Shown here: positions 9,958 to 23,131 of the stretch, in pieces
How positions within the stretch are numbered: the first letter of the stretch is position 1
Layout: each line of letters starts with the position of its first letter
Assembly: GCA_951812805.1 (NCBI GenBank)
Contig: CATOSZ010000008.1
Coordinates: 62,001-126,000 of the forward strand
Reading direction: 5' to 3'
DNA from: an uncultured Alphaproteobacteria bacterium
GTDB taxonomy: Bacteria > Pseudomonadota > Alphaproteobacteria > GCA-2731375
DNA: 64,000 nucleotides
Notes under the pieces: model-generated
What the model was told of the DNA's origin: nothing
The model's input: only the letters and a program-made list of their open reading frames with translations
The model's database searches: none
Position numbers and translations under genes: made by a program

Positions 9958-11376
9958 TCAGTCCTCCAGCACCCAGGTGTCCTTCGTGCCGCCGCCCTGG
10001 CTCGAATTGACGACGAGGGAGCCCTTCTTCAGTGCCACCCGCGTGAGGCCGCCGGGCGTGATGCGGACCCGGTCACCGACCAATACGAAGGGGCGAAGAT
10101 CGACATGGCGCGGCGCGATGCCGGCGCGCGTGAAAGCGGGACAGGTGGAAAGCGCCAGCGTCGGCTGCGCGATATAGGCGCCGGGCTTGGCGGTCAATTT
10201 GGCACCAAAGTCGGCGAGTTCGCGCTTGCTCGCCGCGGGTCCGATCAGCATGCCGTAGCCGCCGGAGCCGTGCACCTCCTTCACCACCAGTTCCGACAGG
10301 TGCTCGAGGACGTAGCGCAGCGAGTCCGGTTCCGAACAGCGCCAGGTCGTGACGTTCGACAGGATCGGTTTTTCGCCGGTGTAGAACTCGACGATGTCGG
10401 GGACGAAGGAATAGATCGCCTTGTCGTCGGCGATGCCGGCACCGGGCGCGTTGACGATGGTAACCCGGCCGGCGCGATAGAGATCGAACAGGCCGGCCAC
10501 ACCCAGCATGGAATCGGGCCGGAAGGTCAGGGGGTCGAGGAACTCGTCGTCGATCCGCCGGTAGACGACGTCGACCTGCTTCGCCCCCTCGGTCGTGCGC
10601 ATGTGCAGCTGGCCGGCCTCGACGAAGAGGTCGGAGCCGAAGACCAGCTCCACCCCCATCTGGTCGGCGAGGAAGGCGTGCTCGAAGAAGGCGGAGTTGT
10701 GGATGCCGGGCGAGAGCACGACGACCGTCGGCTCGCCGGCACAGCCCGTCGGCGCCACCGACTGCAGCGTCTCCAGCAGCATTTCGGGATAGGTTTCAAC
10801 GGGGGCGATGCGATGGCGGGCGAACAGCTCGGGGAAGAGCCGCATCATCGTCTCCCGGTTCTCCAGCAGGTAGGAGACGCCCGAGGGCGTGCGGAGGTTG
10901 TCCTCCAGCACGTGGAATTCGTTCTCGCCGGTACGCACCAGGTCGGTGCCGATGATGTGGGCATAGACGCCCTTCGGCGGGTCCAGGCCGATCATTTCCG
11001 GCAGGAAGCCGTCGTTGGCGTGCAGCAGCTCGGCCGGCAGGCGGCCGGCGCGGACGATCTCCTGGCGGTGGTAGACGTCGTCGAGAAAGGCGTTGAGGGC
11101 GCGCACCCGCTGCTCGATCCCGCGCGCTAAACGCCGCCACTCTCCGGCCGAAAGGATGCGGGGCACGAGATCGAAGGGGATCAGCCGCTCGGCCGCCCGG
11201 TCGTCGCCGTAGACGGCGAAGGTGATGCCGAGCCGGCGAAAAATGGTATCGGCCTGGCGCTGCTTGCGCCGCAGCTCGCGCGGGTCCTGGCGGGCGAGCC
11301 ATTGGGCGAGTTCGGCGTAGGGCGCGCGGACGGGCCCGCCTTCCGGCCCCATTTCGTCAAAGCTCACCTCGGCCAT
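9958..11376 (-). CDS. Circularly permuted ATP-grasp type 2 protein (COG2308)
   Basis: 472 residues from the ATG giving MAEVSFDEM; a GTG at 11415 would add 13 residues. Family strings are [76 protein letters not shown] and [17 protein letters not shown]. These belong to the permuted ATP-grasp ligase that forms an amide bond with ATP hydrolysis by analogy with glutathionylspermidine synthetase folds. It is the first gene of the operon that continues with alpha-E, aminotransferase and transglutaminase. Its 5' end faces the argG promoter, so the roughly 130 bp between them is a divergent control region. Confidence 0.95.
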   Translation of the reverse strand: MAEVSFDEMGPEGGPVRAPYAELAQWLARQDPRELRRKQRQADTIFRRLGITFAVYGDDRAAERLIPFDLVPRILSAGEWRRLARGIEQRVRALNAFLDDVYHRQEIVRAGRLPAELLHANDGFLPEMIGLDPPKGVYAHIIGTDLVRTGENEFHVLEDNLRTPSGVSYLLENRETMMRLFPELFARHRIAPVETYPEMLLETLQSVAPTGCAGEPTVVVLSPGIHNSAFFEHAFLADQMGVELVFGSDLFVEAGQLHMRTTEGAKQVDVVYRRIDDEFLDPLTFRPDSMLGVAGLFDLYRAGRVTIVNAPGAGIADDKAIYSFVPDIVEFYTGEKPILSNVTTWRCSEPDSLRYVLEHLSELVVKEVHGSGGYGMLIGPAASKRELADFGAKLTAKPGAYIAQPTLALSTCPAFTRAGIAPRHVDLRPFVLVGDRVRITPGGLTRVALKKGSLVVNSSQGGGTKDTWVLED

Positions 11377-11442
11377 TTCGCCCCCGACCCCTGCCGTCGG
11401 ATCCGAGCTTGCCACTATCCGTGGGGAAGCGAAACCGCGGCC

Positions 11443-11494
11443 TTGCCCGTCCCTCGGCGATGCCTATACTGCGCCGCCGCAATTTCGGCGGCGC
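11443..11494 (+). promoter_or_regulatory. argG promoter with overlapping perfect palindrome
   Basis: TTGCCC (11443-11448), a 16-bp spacer, then TATACT (11465-11470) make a good sigma-70 type promoter. Directly after the -10 box lies a perfect 9-bp inverted repeat, GCGCCGCCG and CGGCGGCGC, with loop CAATTT (11471-11494). The Shine-Dalgarno GAGGAGGGG and the argG ATG follow. The palindrome spans the expected start of transcription, so it could be an operator or a 5' mRNA stem. No experimental support. Confidence 0.5.
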
Positions 11495-11510
11495 ACGAGG
11501 AGGGGAAGCG

Positions 11511-12719
11511 ATGGCGGGCGATGTGAAGAAGGTGGTGCTGGCCTATTCGGGCGGGCTCGATACCTCGGTGATCCTGAAATGGCTGGAGACCGCCTACGGC
11601 GCGGAGGTGGTGACCTTCACCGCCGACCTCGGCCAGGGCGAGGAGCTGGAGCCGGCCCGGGCCAAGGCGGAAATGCTCGGCGTCAAGGAGATCTTCATCG
11701 AGGATCTGCGCGAGGAGTTCGTGCGCGACTTCGTCTTCCCCATGTTTCGCGCCAACGCGTTGTACGAAGGACTCTACCTGCTCGGCACCTCGATCGCCCG
11801 CCCGCTGATCGCCAAGCGGCAGATCGAAATCGCCCGGGCCGTCGGCGCCGACGCGGTCGCCCATGGTGCGACCGGCAAGGGCAACGACCAGGTTCGCTTC
11901 GAATTGTCTTACTACGCCCTCAACCCCGAGATCCGCGTCGTCGCGCCGTGGCGCGAATGGGACCTGGCGGGACGTGCGGAACTGATCGCCTTCGCGGAAA
12001 AGCACCAGATCCCGATCGCCAAGGACAAGCGGGGCGAGGCGCCATTCTCCGTCGACGCCAACCTCCTGCACATCTCGGCCGAGGGCAAGGCGCTGGAGGA
12101 TCCGGCCGAGGAGGCGGGCGAGTTCGTCTATTCCCGCACCGTCCGGCCCGAGGACGCGCCCGATACGCCGGCCTATGTCGAGGTGGATTTCGAGGGCGGC
12201 GATCCGGTCGCCGTCGACGGCGAGACGCTCTCGCCCGCGGCCCTGCTAACCCGGCTGAACGAGCTCGGCGGCGCCCATGGCGTCGGCCGCCTGGACCTGG
12301 TCGAGGGCCGTTTCGTCGGCATGAAGAGCCGCGGCATCTACGAGACGCCGGGCGGCACCCTGCTGATCGCCGCGCACCGCGGCATCGAGAGCATCACCCT
12401 CGACCGGGGTGCGATGCACCTGAAGGACGAGCTGATGCCGCGCTATGCGGAGCTGATCTACAACGGTTTCTGGTTCTCGCCCGAGCGTGAAATGCTGCAG
12501 GCGGCGATCGATCACTCGCAAGCCCATGTCACCGGCCGGGTCCGCCTGAAGCTCTATAAGGGATCCGTCACCGTGGTCGGCCGGACCTCGCCCAAGAGCC
12601 TTTATTCCCTCGAGCACGTCACCTTCGAGGAGGACAGCGTCTACGACCAGCGCGACGCCCAGGGCTTCATCCGCCTGAACGCGCTGCGCCTGCGCCTGCT
12701 GCATCGTCAGAAGGGATGA
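11511..12719 (+). CDS. argG: Argininosuccinate synthase
   Basis: 402 residues, the usual length. The start is the ATG after GAGGAGGGGAAGCG, giving [19 protein letters not shown]. The PP-loop SGGLDTS is at residues 13-19, [20 protein letters not shown] is the second signature, and [14 protein letters not shown] belongs to the C-terminal domain. It joins citrulline and aspartate with ATP to argininosuccinate, the penultimate step of arginine synthesis, in the cytoplasm. It is a single gene with its own promoter. Its last 13 bp overlap the end of the convergent membrane-protein gene. Confidence 0.98.
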   Translation: MAGDVKKVVLAYSGGLDTSVILKWLETAYGAEVVTFTADLGQGEELEPARAKAEMLGVKEIFIEDLREEFVRDFVFPMFRANALYEGLYLLGTSIARPLIAKRQIEIARAVGADAVAHGATGKGNDQVRFELSYYALNPEIRVVAPWREWDLAGRAELIAFAEKHQIPIAKDKRGEAPFSVDANLLHISAEGKALEDPAEEAGEFVYSRTVRPEDAPDTPAYVEVDFEGGDPVAVDGETLSPAALLTRLNELGGAHGVGRLDLVEGRFVGMKSRGIYETPGGTLLIAAHRGIESITLDRGAMHLKDELMPRYAELIYNGFWFSPEREMLQAAIDHSQAHVTGRVRLKLYKGSVTVVGRTSPKSLYSLEHVTFEEDSVYDQRDAQGFIRLNALRLRLLHRQKG

Positions 12720-13423
12720 TCCTTTCCGAAATGCCGTTTCAGGCGGAGATAGTAGAACCAGGGATATGACAGGAACATCGTCGTCAGGATGTATTCCGTG
12801 ATGACGTAGACCTGCTGACGCAAGGCCCGGTCGCCGAAGGTGTCCAGGTGCTTGGTCAAGAACATGAAGCCGTAGAACACGCCGACGGCGACCATCACCA
12901 GGGTATAGATCTCCTTCTCGCCGAGGCGGGAGGCCGTCGGCTGCTCGCGGCGGCGCAGGATGGCGTCCAACCAGCCATCGGCGATGAAGGCCGCGACCTG
13001 GGCGTTGAAGAAGACGATCGAAAAGGCCATGTGGCTGTCGTTGCTCACACGCAGCGTCACAATCGCCAACAACGCCAAGTTGATGCAGGCGAGCACGCCG
13101 GTGAAACAGGCGAAATTATTCAGCCAGCGGCACCGCCGCCCCGGCTGCCAATCGGGCTCCGCCGCGGCGATCCGGGCCGCGTTGAAGCGCCAGACCAGGC
13201 TCCAGGCGGTAATCGTGTTGACGGCGACCAGCGTCATGCCCGGACCGAACAGCCAGCTTGCCGGCTCGTGCGCGCTGGTTCGTGAAATGGTCGGTGAGCG
13301 TCGGGCGAAATAGTCCGGCAGGTGGGCGGCGAAGATATAGCGGGTCGCCATGATCACCGGCACGCCGAGCAGGCTGACGAGTGGCGCCGTGATCACGAGG
13401 CGGCGGGACAGGGATGGGGACAC
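12707..13423 (-). CDS. Unrecognised six-helix membrane protein
   Basis: 238 residues starting at GTG. Six hydrophobic segments can be seen, including [60 protein letters not shown] and [15 protein letters not shown]. The remaining two lie near residues 110-130 and 200-225. The C-terminus is short and basic ([12 protein letters not shown]). I do not recognise the family. It overlaps the argG stop by 13 bp, tail to tail, and has no obvious operon partner. Confidence 0.7.
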   Translation of the reverse strand: MSPSLSRRLVITAPLVSLLGVPVIMATRYIFAAHLPDYFARRSPTISRTSAHEPASWLFGPGMTLVAVNTITAWSLVWRFNAARIAAAEPDWQPGRRCRWLNNFACFTGVLACINLALLAIVTLRVSNDSHMAFSIVFFNAQVAAFIADGWLDAILRRREQPTASRLGEKEIYTLVMVAVGVFYGFMFLTKHLDTFGDRALRQQVYVITEYILTTMFLSYPWFYYLRLKRHFGKDHPF

Positions 13424-13573
13424 GGGTGGCTCGGACCTCCGACGGGCGCGCGGCGGCGGGCATCCTAGTTCACAACGTCGGCTCGCGAAACCGCGTCTTG
13501 CGGGGCAATCGCTTCCGTGGTTTCTTGCCCGCGATCAACCAGGCGTGGCGCCGGCGGGAAAGGGCCCTGAATC

Positions 13574-15067
<1,494 letters not shown>

Positions 15068-15096
15068 GTGGCGGCCGCGCAGCGGCGGGTATCGTC

Positions 15097-16257
15097 ATGA
15101 CGGAGGCGGCGGCGACGCCGATCATACGCTATCGCGCGCTGCTGGCGTCGGGCGAGGTGGCGCCCGATACGCGCCAGGAACTCGCCGTCGAGAAGCTGCA
15201 GCTGATCCATCACCGCCTGCAGCGCTACGATCCGCGCCCGGCCGGCTGGCGCGGCCTGTTCCGCCGCCGCCGCAACGAGCCGCCGCCCCAGGGCCTCTAC
15301 CTGCATGGCGGCGTCGGGCGCGGCAAGACGATGCTGATGGACCTGTTCTTCGAAACCGCGCCGGGGGAGCGCAAGCGGCGCACCCACTTCCACGCTTTCA
15401 TGCTGGAGGTGCACGCCCGCATCGACGCCTTCCGCAAGACCGATCCCGCCGAGCGCGACGGCGACGACCCGATCCCGCCGCTGGCCCAGGCGCTGGCGGA
15501 GGAGGCCTGGCTGCTCTGCTTCGACGAGCTGGAGGTGCGCGACATCGCTGACGCGATGATCCTCGGCCGGTTGTTCACCGCCCTCTTCGAGCATGGCGTG
15601 GTCCTGGTCGCGACCTCCAACCAGGCGGCCGACCAGCTCTATGCCGGCGGCCTCAACCGGCAGCTCTTCCTGCCGGTGATCGCCCTGCTGAAGGACCGCC
15701 TCGACATCCTGCATCTGGACGGCGAGACCGACTATCGCCTGCGCCGCCTGGCGACCGGTGCGGTCTATCACAGCCCCCTCGACGCCGCCGCCGAGGCGGC
15801 GCTGGACGCCGCCTTCCACGAGCTGACCGAGGTCGCGCGGGGCGAGCCGGCGATCCTGGAGGTCAAGGGGCGCGAGCTGGCGGTACCGGAACAGGCCCGC
15901 GGCGTCGCCCGCTTTCATTTCGACGATCTCTGCGCCCGGCCCTTGGGTGCGCACGACTACCTGACGCTCGCCCGGTCCTACCGCACGATCCTGCTGGCCG
16001 GGATCCCGGAACTCGGGCCGGAACGGCGCAACGAGGCGCGGCGCTTCATCACCCTGATCGACATTCTCTACGACAACTCGATCAACCTGGTCTGCTCCGC
16101 CGCCACCGGGCCGGACGCGATCTATCCCGACGGCGAGGGCAACATCGCCTTCCACCGCACCGCCTCGCGACTGATCGAGATGCAGAGCCGCGACTATATC
16201 GAGGCGCCCCGGCGCGCCGGCGCGGGCGTGCTTGCGGGGTCATCGGAATCAGGCTAG
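15097..16257 (+). CDS. zapE: Cell division protein ZapE / AFG1-like ATPase
   Basis: 386 residues from the ATG (MTEAAATPIIRYRALLASGE); a TTG at 15064 would add 11 residues. Walker A is GGVGRGKT at residues 71-78 and Walker B is LLCFDELEV. The string RLFTALFEHGVVLVATSNQA is characteristic of AFG1/ZapE. The family is a P-loop ATPase that acts at the division site and under low oxygen in E. coli, while the mitochondrial homologue handles membrane proteins. In alphaproteobacteria it often sits just before mdh, as here. Confidence 0.93.
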   Translation: MTEAAATPIIRYRALLASGEVAPDTRQELAVEKLQLIHHRLQRYDPRPAGWRGLFRRRRNEPPPQGLYLHGGVGRGKTMLMDLFFETAPGERKRRTHFHAFMLEVHARIDAFRKTDPAERDGDDPIPPLAQALAEEAWLLCFDELEVRDIADAMILGRLFTALFEHGVVLVATSNQAADQLYAGGLNRQLFLPVIALLKDRLDILHLDGETDYRLRRLATGAVYHSPLDAAAEAALDAAFHELTEVARGEPAILEVKGRELAVPEQARGVARFHFDDLCARPLGAHDYLTLARSYRTILLAGIPELGPERRNEARRFITLIDILYDNSINLVCSAATGPDAIYPDGEGNIAFHRTASRLIEMQSRDYIEAPRRAGAGVLAGSSESG

Positions 16258-17325
<1,068 letters not shown>

Positions 17326-17331
17326 GACGCC

Positions 17332-18684
17332 TCACCGCCCGCCGGCGAGGCGGGTGATGGCGGCGAGCGCGAGATCGATGTCCGCCGCCGTCGTCGCCCA
17401 GTTGGAGATGCTGATCCGCATCGCCGTGTGGCCCTGCCAGACGGTGCTGCCGGCCCAGCAGGTGCCGTCGGCCTGCACGGCCTCGATGACGCGCGTCGTC
17501 TCCGCCGCATCGCCAAAGGACACCAGCACCTGGTTCAGCGGCACGTCCGCCAGGACCTCGAAGCCCGCCGCGCGCAGGCCGTCGGCCATCCGTCGGGCGT
17601 GGTCGCAGCAGCGCGTGATCATGTCCTCGAGTCCCGTCCGGCCGAGCGCGCGGAGCGCCGCCCAGACCTCCAGGCCGCGCATGCGCCGGCTGCATTCGGG
17701 CGTGAACTCGAAGGGATCGCGTGCCGCGTCGTCGGGCAGGTAGGCAGCGCCGATCCGCATCGCGCCCGAAAGCGCGCGGCGATCGCGTACCAGGGCGATG
17801 CCGCAATCGTAGGGCAGGTTGAGCCATTTGTGGCCGTCGACGGCCCAGCTGTCGGCCAGCTCGTAGCCCGCGGCGAGGGGCGCCGTCGCCCGCGCCGCCC
17901 GGGCCCACAGGCCGAAGGCGCCGTCGACATGGACCCAGGCGCCGGCCGCCTTGGCCCGGGGCACGATGTCGGCGGCAGGATCGAGGGCGCCGGTGTTCAC
18001 GTTGCCCGCTTGCAGGCAGAGGATAGTCGGGCCGGAGATCTCGGGCAGCGCGTCGGCCCGCATCCGGCCTTGATCGTCGACTGGCACGCGGGTGACCCGC
18101 GTCGCACCGAAACCGACCAGGCGCAGCGCCTTCAACAGCGCGGCGTGCACTTCGTCGCCGACGATCACCGTCACCTCGGGCGCGCCGAACAGCCCGTCCG
18201 CCTCGACGTCCCAGCCGACCCCGGCGAGGACCGCGTGGCGGGCGGCGGCAAGGCCGGTGACGTTGGCCATGGTCGCCCCCGTCACCAGCGAGCCGGCGGT
18301 GCCCGCCGGCAGGCACATCGCCTCGACCAGCCAATCGAGGGCGATCGCTTCCAGCTTCGCGCCGAGCGGCGAGGAGGCGGTCGAAAAGGCGTTCTGGTCC
18401 CAGGCCGTTGCCAGCCAGTTGCCGGCGAGCGCGGCGGGCAGCGCGCCGCCGGTGACAAAGCCGAAATAGCGCGGACCGGCACTGGCGATGGTCGCGGGCG
18501 CGCCGAGCCGATCGATGAGGTCGATCACCGCCTCGCCGTCCATGCCCGCCTCGGGCAACGCGCCGCCCAGCTGATCGAGGCGGGCGAGGGCGTCCGCCGT
18601 CGGTGCTACCGCGCGGTCCGGCAGTTCGGTCAAATAGCGTTCCGCCCGCCCGGCGGCGGACCGCAACAGTGCCTCGTCGATCAT
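17332..18684 (-). CDS. PLP-dependent group II decarboxylase-like enzyme
   Basis: 450 residues. The start is the ATG behind GGGAGG that gives MIDEALLRSAAGRAERYL. The PLP lysine is Lys286 in WAVDGHKWLNLPYDCGIA, with upstream AWVHVDGAFGLWARA (the Asp and Ala that hold the cofactor) and SLVTGATMANVTGLAAARH. This pattern is shared by aromatic-L-amino-acid, glutamate and related decarboxylases, and by members annotated as aminotransferases. The substrate is not readable. It is divergent from the cyclase giant at 18.8 kb, with about 100 bp between starts. Confidence 0.88.
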   Translation of the reverse strand: MIDEALLRSAAGRAERYLTELPDRAVAPTADALARLDQLGGALPEAGMDGEAVIDLIDRLGAPATIASAGPRYFGFVTGGALPAALAGNWLATAWDQNAFSTASSPLGAKLEAIALDWLVEAMCLPAGTAGSLVTGATMANVTGLAAARHAVLAGVGWDVEADGLFGAPEVTVIVGDEVHAALLKALRLVGFGATRVTRVPVDDQGRMRADALPEISGPTILCLQAGNVNTGALDPAADIVPRAKAAGAWVHVDGAFGLWARAARATAPLAAGYELADSWAVDGHKWLNLPYDCGIALVRDRRALSGAMRIGAAYLPDDAARDPFEFTPECSRRMRGLEVWAALRALGRTGLEDMITRCCDHARRMADGLRAAGFEVLADVPLNQVLVSFGDAAETTRVIEAVQADGTCWAGSTVWQGHTAMRISISNWATTAADIDLALAAITRLAGGR

Positions 18685-18784
18685 TCCGGCCTCCCTTCGC
18701 ATTCCTACCAAACGGTTTATGCCCTGGATCGTCACGCCGTGTCGCCCTACTCTTCGCGCGGCGATCCTGTCGCGGGGAGGGGTG

Positions 18785-21700
18785 ATGACCCTGGACGTAA
18801 AGCAATGGCTGGAAGGGCTCGGTCTCGAGGCCTATGTCGACGACTTCGCGCGCAACGATGTCGATGGCGAGTTGCTGCCCCGGCTGACATCGGAGGATCT
18901 GCGCGAAATCGGCGTCAATTCCGTCGGCCATCGCCGGCGCCTGCTCGAAGCGATCCTCGAGCTCGAGACACCGCCGCCCGCGGCACCGGATACGGCGGAC
19001 CCGTCGGAAACCGCGTCCCGACGCCAGGTGACCGTGTTGTTCGCCGACATCTCGGGCTTTACCGAGCTCTCGCGCATTCACGATGCCGAGGAGGTGCACG
19101 CCCGCCTCAACGCCTTCTTCAGGGTCGCCGACGAAAGCGTCACCGATCACGGCGGCACCGTCGACAAGCACATCGGCGACGCGCTGATGGCGGTCTTCGG
19201 CGCGCCGGTGGCGCACACCGACGACCCGGAACGCGCGTTGCGCGCGGCACGCGCCATCCACGAGGCGGTGGCCCGGCTGGAGCCGCCGCTCGACATCCAC
19301 ATCGGCGTCGCCTCCGGCCAGGTACTGGCCAGCAGCACGGGCAGTGCGGCGCATGTCGAATACACCGTCACCGGCGACAGCGTGAACCTGGCCGCGCGCC
19401 TCACCGATCTGGCCACGCCGGGGGAGACGCTGGTTTCGCCCGCGGTCCACCGGGCGCTCGGCCATCGCTTCATCGGCGTAAATTTGGGGGAACGCCGGAT
19501 CCAGGGGCTGCCGACACCGATCGCCGTCTGGCGCCTCGACGGCATCGGCCAGGAGGAGGATCGCGAGCGGCACCGTTTCGTCGGCCGCGGGCGGGAGAAG
19601 CGCCTGTTCGCCAACGCCATGGACAGCTGCCAGGAGAGCGGCACGGGCGAAACCCTGGTGCTGCGCGGCGAGGCCGGCATCGGCAAGACCCGCTTGCTGA
19701 CCGAGTTCGTCGAGCAGGCCCGTCGGCGCGGCTTCCAGGCCCATACCAGCCTGGTGCTCGATTTCGGCGCCGCCAAGGGGCAGGACGTCATTCCGGCCCT
19801 GGTTCGCAGCCTGCTGGACCTGCCCCAAGGGGGCAAGGAAGCGGTTCGCGCCCGCGCCGCCCGGGAGGCCGGCACCCTCGGCCTGATCGCGGAGGAGGAC
19901 CGCCCGCACCTGAACGACCTGCTGGACGTCCCCCAGCCGGACGAGTTGGAACAAATCTATCAGGCGATGGACAACGCGGCCCGGGTGCGCGGACGGCGCG
20001 ACGTCGTCACCGCGTTGATCCGCGGGCGGGCCGAGCAGGCCCCGCTGCTGCTGGCGATCGAGGACATTCACTGGGCCGCGCCCGAGGTGCGGCCCTATCT
20101 GGCGGCGATCGTCACCTGTGTCGCCGAATATCCGGCCGTGCTGTTGATGACGACGCGGATCGAAGGCGATCCACTGGACGAGGTGCGCCGTGCGGCCGGA
20201 CGCGGCACCGTGGTGATGACGGTCGATCTCGGCCCCTTGCGCAACGAAGAGGCACAGCGCCTCGCCCGCGCCTTCGGCGCCGACGCCCAGGTGGCGGAGC
20301 ATTGCGTCGCCCGGTCCGGCGGCAACCCGTTGTTCCTGGAGCAGCTGGTGCGCAATGCCGACGAGGTCGGGGCGGAGGAAATTCCGGGCACCCTGCAAGG
20401 CATCGTGCAGGCGCGTCTCGACGTCATTCCCGCCGCCGACCGCCGGGCGATCCAGGCGGCCGCCATCCTCGGCCAGCGCTTCAGCCTGGACGCGCTCGCC
20501 TGGGTGCTCGAGGCGCGCGACTACGACCCCTCCACCCTGTTGCGTGCCGCGTTGATCCGCCCGGCGGGGCAGAGCTTCCATTTCGCCCATGCGCTGATCC
20601 GCGATGCGACCTACGAATCCATCGTCCGACCGTTACGCGCGGAGCTGCACGGCCGGGCCGCCCAATGGTTCCACGACCGCGATCCCGCCCTGCACGCCGA
20701 GCATCTGCAGATGGCCGACGATTCCGGCGCAGCGGAAGCGTTCCTGCGCGCGGCCCGCCACGATGCGGACGCCTTCCGGGTGGAACAGGCCCTGGCGCTC
20801 ATCGACCGGGCCCTGGTCCTCGACTGCGAACCCGCGACCAGTTTCGAATTGATCTGCCTGAACGGCGATCTGCTGGGCGCCTCGGGCCGCTCGGCCGAGG
20901 CGCTCGACGTGTTCGGCGAGGCGACGGCGATGGCGCAGGGCGACGCGGCCGTCGTGCGTGCCCATATCGGCCATGCCCAGGCCGCCCGTCTGGCCAGCCG
21001 GCACGAGGCGGCGCTCGACAGCCTGGCGGTGGCGGAGGCGGCGGCCGGCCGGTTGGAGGCGATCGCCGACGTCGCCAACATCCACTATATCCGGGGCAAC
21101 ATCTACTTCCCGCTCGGGCGCATCGACGATTGCCTGAAGAGTTGCGAACTGGCGATCAGCGCGGCGCGCCGGGCCGGCTCCAACCGCTTGCAGGTTGGGG
21201 CCCTCTCCAACTTCGGGGACGCCAACTACCTGCGGGGCCGCATGGCCTCGGCGCGCGACGACTACACGCGCGCGATCGACCTCGCCCGTGCGCATGGCCT
21301 GCCCCGCGATCTCGCCGCCAACCTGCACAATCGGGGACCGGCGCATCTGTTCTGCGGCAACCTGGCGAGCGCGGTCAGCGACTGCGAGGAAGCGGCACGG
21401 CTGGCCCGTCGCCTCTCGGTGCCGCTGACCGAGGCGGTAGCGCTCGGCTCCATGACCTGGGCGCTCATCCAGTGCGACGAGCTGGACCGGGCGGCGGAGG
21501 CGATCGGCCGGGCGCATGAGATCAGCCTGCGGGTCGGTGCGCGTCGCTTCGAGGGGCAGTTCCTCTCCGAACACGCCCGGGTGCTGGCGCACCGCGGCGA
21601 TGTGGACGCGGCGCGCCCGCTGGCGGCGGAGGCGGTGGAAACGGCGCTGGAAAACTCCCGCCATTTCGTCGCGCCGAAATGTCTTTCCCTGCTCGCCCGC

Positions 21701-22060
21701 TTGACCCCCGACCCGGCCCGCCAGCGCGAATTGCTGGACCAGGGCGCCGCGATCCTGGCCGAGGGCTGCGTCGCCCACAACCACTTCTTCTTCTATCCCG
21801 ACGCCATGGAGATCATGTACGCCCAGCGCGACTGGGACGAGATGGACCGCTATGCCGACGCCCTGGAAGACTTCACGCGGGACGAGCCGCTGGCCGGCAT
21901 CGACTTTCTGTTGCGCCGCTGCCGCCTGGCGGCGCGGCTCGGCCGGGGTGAGCGGGACGGGGCGACGGTGCTGGCGCTGCGCGACGAGGCGCGCTCCCTC
22001 GGCTATACGCGCCAGGCGCGGCTGTTGACGGAACTGATGAACGCGGAGGCCGGCGCATGA
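18785..22060 (+). CDS. SAM-domain class III cyclase fused to NTPase and TPR region (paralogue 1)
   Basis: 1091 residues. The start after GGGGAGGGGTG gives MTLDVKQWLEGLGLEAYVDD, a sterile-alpha-motif domain (about 1-65). The cyclase domain (about 78-260) keeps the metal Asp pair (FADISGF, HIGDALMAVFG), the substrate Lys (DKHIGD), the Asp of TVTGD and the Asn/Arg of SVNLAARL, so it should be active. An AAA/STAND NTPase follows with Walker A GEAGIGKT at 295-302 and Walker B LLLAIEDIHWA. TPR-like repeats fill about 690-1050. Its stop overlaps the start of the TauD-type oxygenase by 4 bp (ATGA). It has the same length as the gene at 32.3 kb. Product cAMP or cGMP and its trigger are unknown. Confidence 0.93.
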   Translation: MTLDVKQWLEGLGLEAYVDDFARNDVDGELLPRLTSEDLREIGVNSVGHRRRLLEAILELETPPPAAPDTADPSETASRRQVTVLFADISGFTELSRIHDAEEVHARLNAFFRVADESVTDHGGTVDKHIGDALMAVFGAPVAHTDDPERALRAARAIHEAVARLEPPLDIHIGVASGQVLASSTGSAAHVEYTVTGDSVNLAARLTDLATPGETLVSPAVHRALGHRFIGVNLGERRIQGLPTPIAVWRLDGIGQEEDRERHRFVGRGREKRLFANAMDSCQESGTGETLVLRGEAGIGKTRLLTEFVEQARRRGFQAHTSLVLDFGAAKGQDVIPALVRSLLDLPQGGKEAVRARAAREAGTLGLIAEEDRPHLNDLLDVPQPDELEQIYQAMDNAARVRGRRDVVTALIRGRAEQAPLLLAIEDIHWAAPEVRPYLAAIVTCVAEYPAVLLMTTRIEGDPLDEVRRAAGRGTVVMTVDLGPLRNEEAQRLARAFGADAQVAEHCVARSGGNPLFLEQLVRNADEVGAEEIPGTLQGIVQARLDVIPAADRRAIQAAAILGQRFSLDALAWVLEARDYDPSTLLRAALIRPAGQSFHFAHALIRDATYESIVRPLRAELHGRAAQWFHDRDPALHAEHLQMADDSGAAEAFLRAARHDADAFRVEQALALIDRALVLDCEPATSFELICLNGDLLGASGRSAEALDVFGEATAMAQGDAAVVRAHIGHAQAARLASRHEAALDSLAVAEAAAGRLEAIADVANIHYIRGNIYFPLGRIDDCLKSCELAISAARRAGSNRLQVGALSNFGDANYLRGRMASARDDYTRAIDLARAHGLPRDLAANLHNRGPAHLFCGNLASAVSDCEEAARLARRLSVPLTEAVALGSMTWALIQCDELDRAAEAIGRAHEISLRVGARRFEGQFLSEHARVLAHRGDVDAARPLAAEAVETALENSRHFVAPKCLSLLARLTPDPARQRELLDQGAAILAEGCVAHNHFFFYPDAMEIMYAQRDWDEMDRYADALEDFTRDEPLAGIDFLLRRCRLAARLGRGERDGATVLALRDEARSLGYTRQARLLTELMNAEAGA

Positions 22061-23130
22061 CCGACGGTGAAGGACGCGAGCCGATTTCCCACCCCTCCGT
22101 GTGGACCGGCGCCGACATGCAGGCCCGCGCGGCGGAATGGCTGCTGCCCCTCACACCGGGGGAGGTGGCGGAGATCGAGGCGGTGGTCCGCCCCCTCGTC
22201 GAGGCGGGGGCCGAGCCGCTCGAGCTCGGGATCGAGGATTTTCATTGGCCCGGCCTGGCCGCGCGGCTGGCCGAGGTCCGTCAGGAAATCCTGCATGGAC
22301 GGGGTTTCGTCCAGTTTCGCGGACTGCCGGTCGAGCGGCTCGGCCGGCGCGGCGCCGCGCTCGCCTTCTGGGGGCTCGGCCGCCACTTAGGCGACGACGT
22401 CGCCTCGCAGAACGCCAATGGCCATCTGCTCGGCCATATCAGCGATCTCGGCCAATCCCGCGCCAATCCCAGCCAGCGCGGGCCCTATTCGGCCGAAACG
22501 ATCCCCTACCATGTGGATTCCTGCGACATCGTCGGCCTGCTGTGCCTGCACCCGGCCAAGCGGGGCGGGGAGAGCCTGATCGCCAGCTCCGGCGCCGTCT
22601 ACAACACGATCCTGCAACGCCGGCCCGAGCTGGCCGCGGCGCTGGAGCGGCCGGTCTATCGCGACCGCCGCGACGAGATCCCGCCCGGCAAGGATCCCTG
22701 GTATGCCATCCCGGTGTTCAGCCGGCACGACGGTCTGCTGTCGACGACGATCGAGCCGACCTATATCGGCTCCGTCCCTCGCCACTTCGGCGGCGAAAAT
22801 CCGAACGATCCCGACCAGGTCGAAGGCGCGGCGATGGTAGGGCGCGTCGCCGACGAGTTGCGCCTCGACATCCCCTTCCAATCAGGCGACATGCAGTTCG
22901 TGAACAACCACACGATCCTGCATTCCCGCCTGGCCTTCGAGGACCATGTCGAGAGCGAGCGGCGGCGGCACCTGCTACGCCTCTGGCTGCTCTGCCATGA
23001 CGGCCGTCCCTTGCCCGACGCCTTCTACGAACGCCATGGCACGCGGGAGACGATTGCCCGGCCGGGTGGCATCGTCGGCCCCGACACGGTGCTGCACTGC
23101 CCGCTGGAGCCGGAGTGGCACCTCGGATAG
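22057..23130 (+). CDS. TauD/TfdA-family Fe(II)/2-oxoglutarate dioxygenase
   Basis: 357 residues. The ATG overlaps the cyclase stop (ATGA), which implies translational coupling. The iron triad reads as His152 and Asp154 in PYHVDSCDIVGLL, and His289 in NNHTILHSRLAFED. The 2OG-binding Arg follows in RRRHLLRLWLLC. The family hydroxylates small organic acids, sulfonates or phosphonates using O2. The substrate is unknown. The N-terminal 80 residues (TPGEVAEIEAVVRPLVEAG) resemble the subgroup found with amino-acid or taurine-like substrates. Confidence 0.9.
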   Translation: MTDGEGREPISHPSVWTGADMQARAAEWLLPLTPGEVAEIEAVVRPLVEAGAEPLELGIEDFHWPGLAARLAEVRQEILHGRGFVQFRGLPVERLGRRGAALAFWGLGRHLGDDVASQNANGHLLGHISDLGQSRANPSQRGPYSAETIPYHVDSCDIVGLLCLHPAKRGGESLIASSGAVYNTILQRRPELAAALERPVYRDRRDEIPPGKDPWYAIPVFSRHDGLLSTTIEPTYIGSVPRHFGGENPNDPDQVEGAAMVGRVADELRLDIPFQSGDMQFVNNHTILHSRLAFEDHVESERRRHLLRLWLLCHDGRPLPDAFYERHGTRETIARPGGIVGPDTVLHCPLEPEWHLG

Positions 23131-23131
23131 C

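Noticed and set aside
17428..21519. A 1363-codon open frame on the plus strand
   Set aside because: It lies antisense to the decarboxylase-like gene and in the wrong phase across the cyclase gene. The two real proteins have clear catalytic motifs; this one has none.
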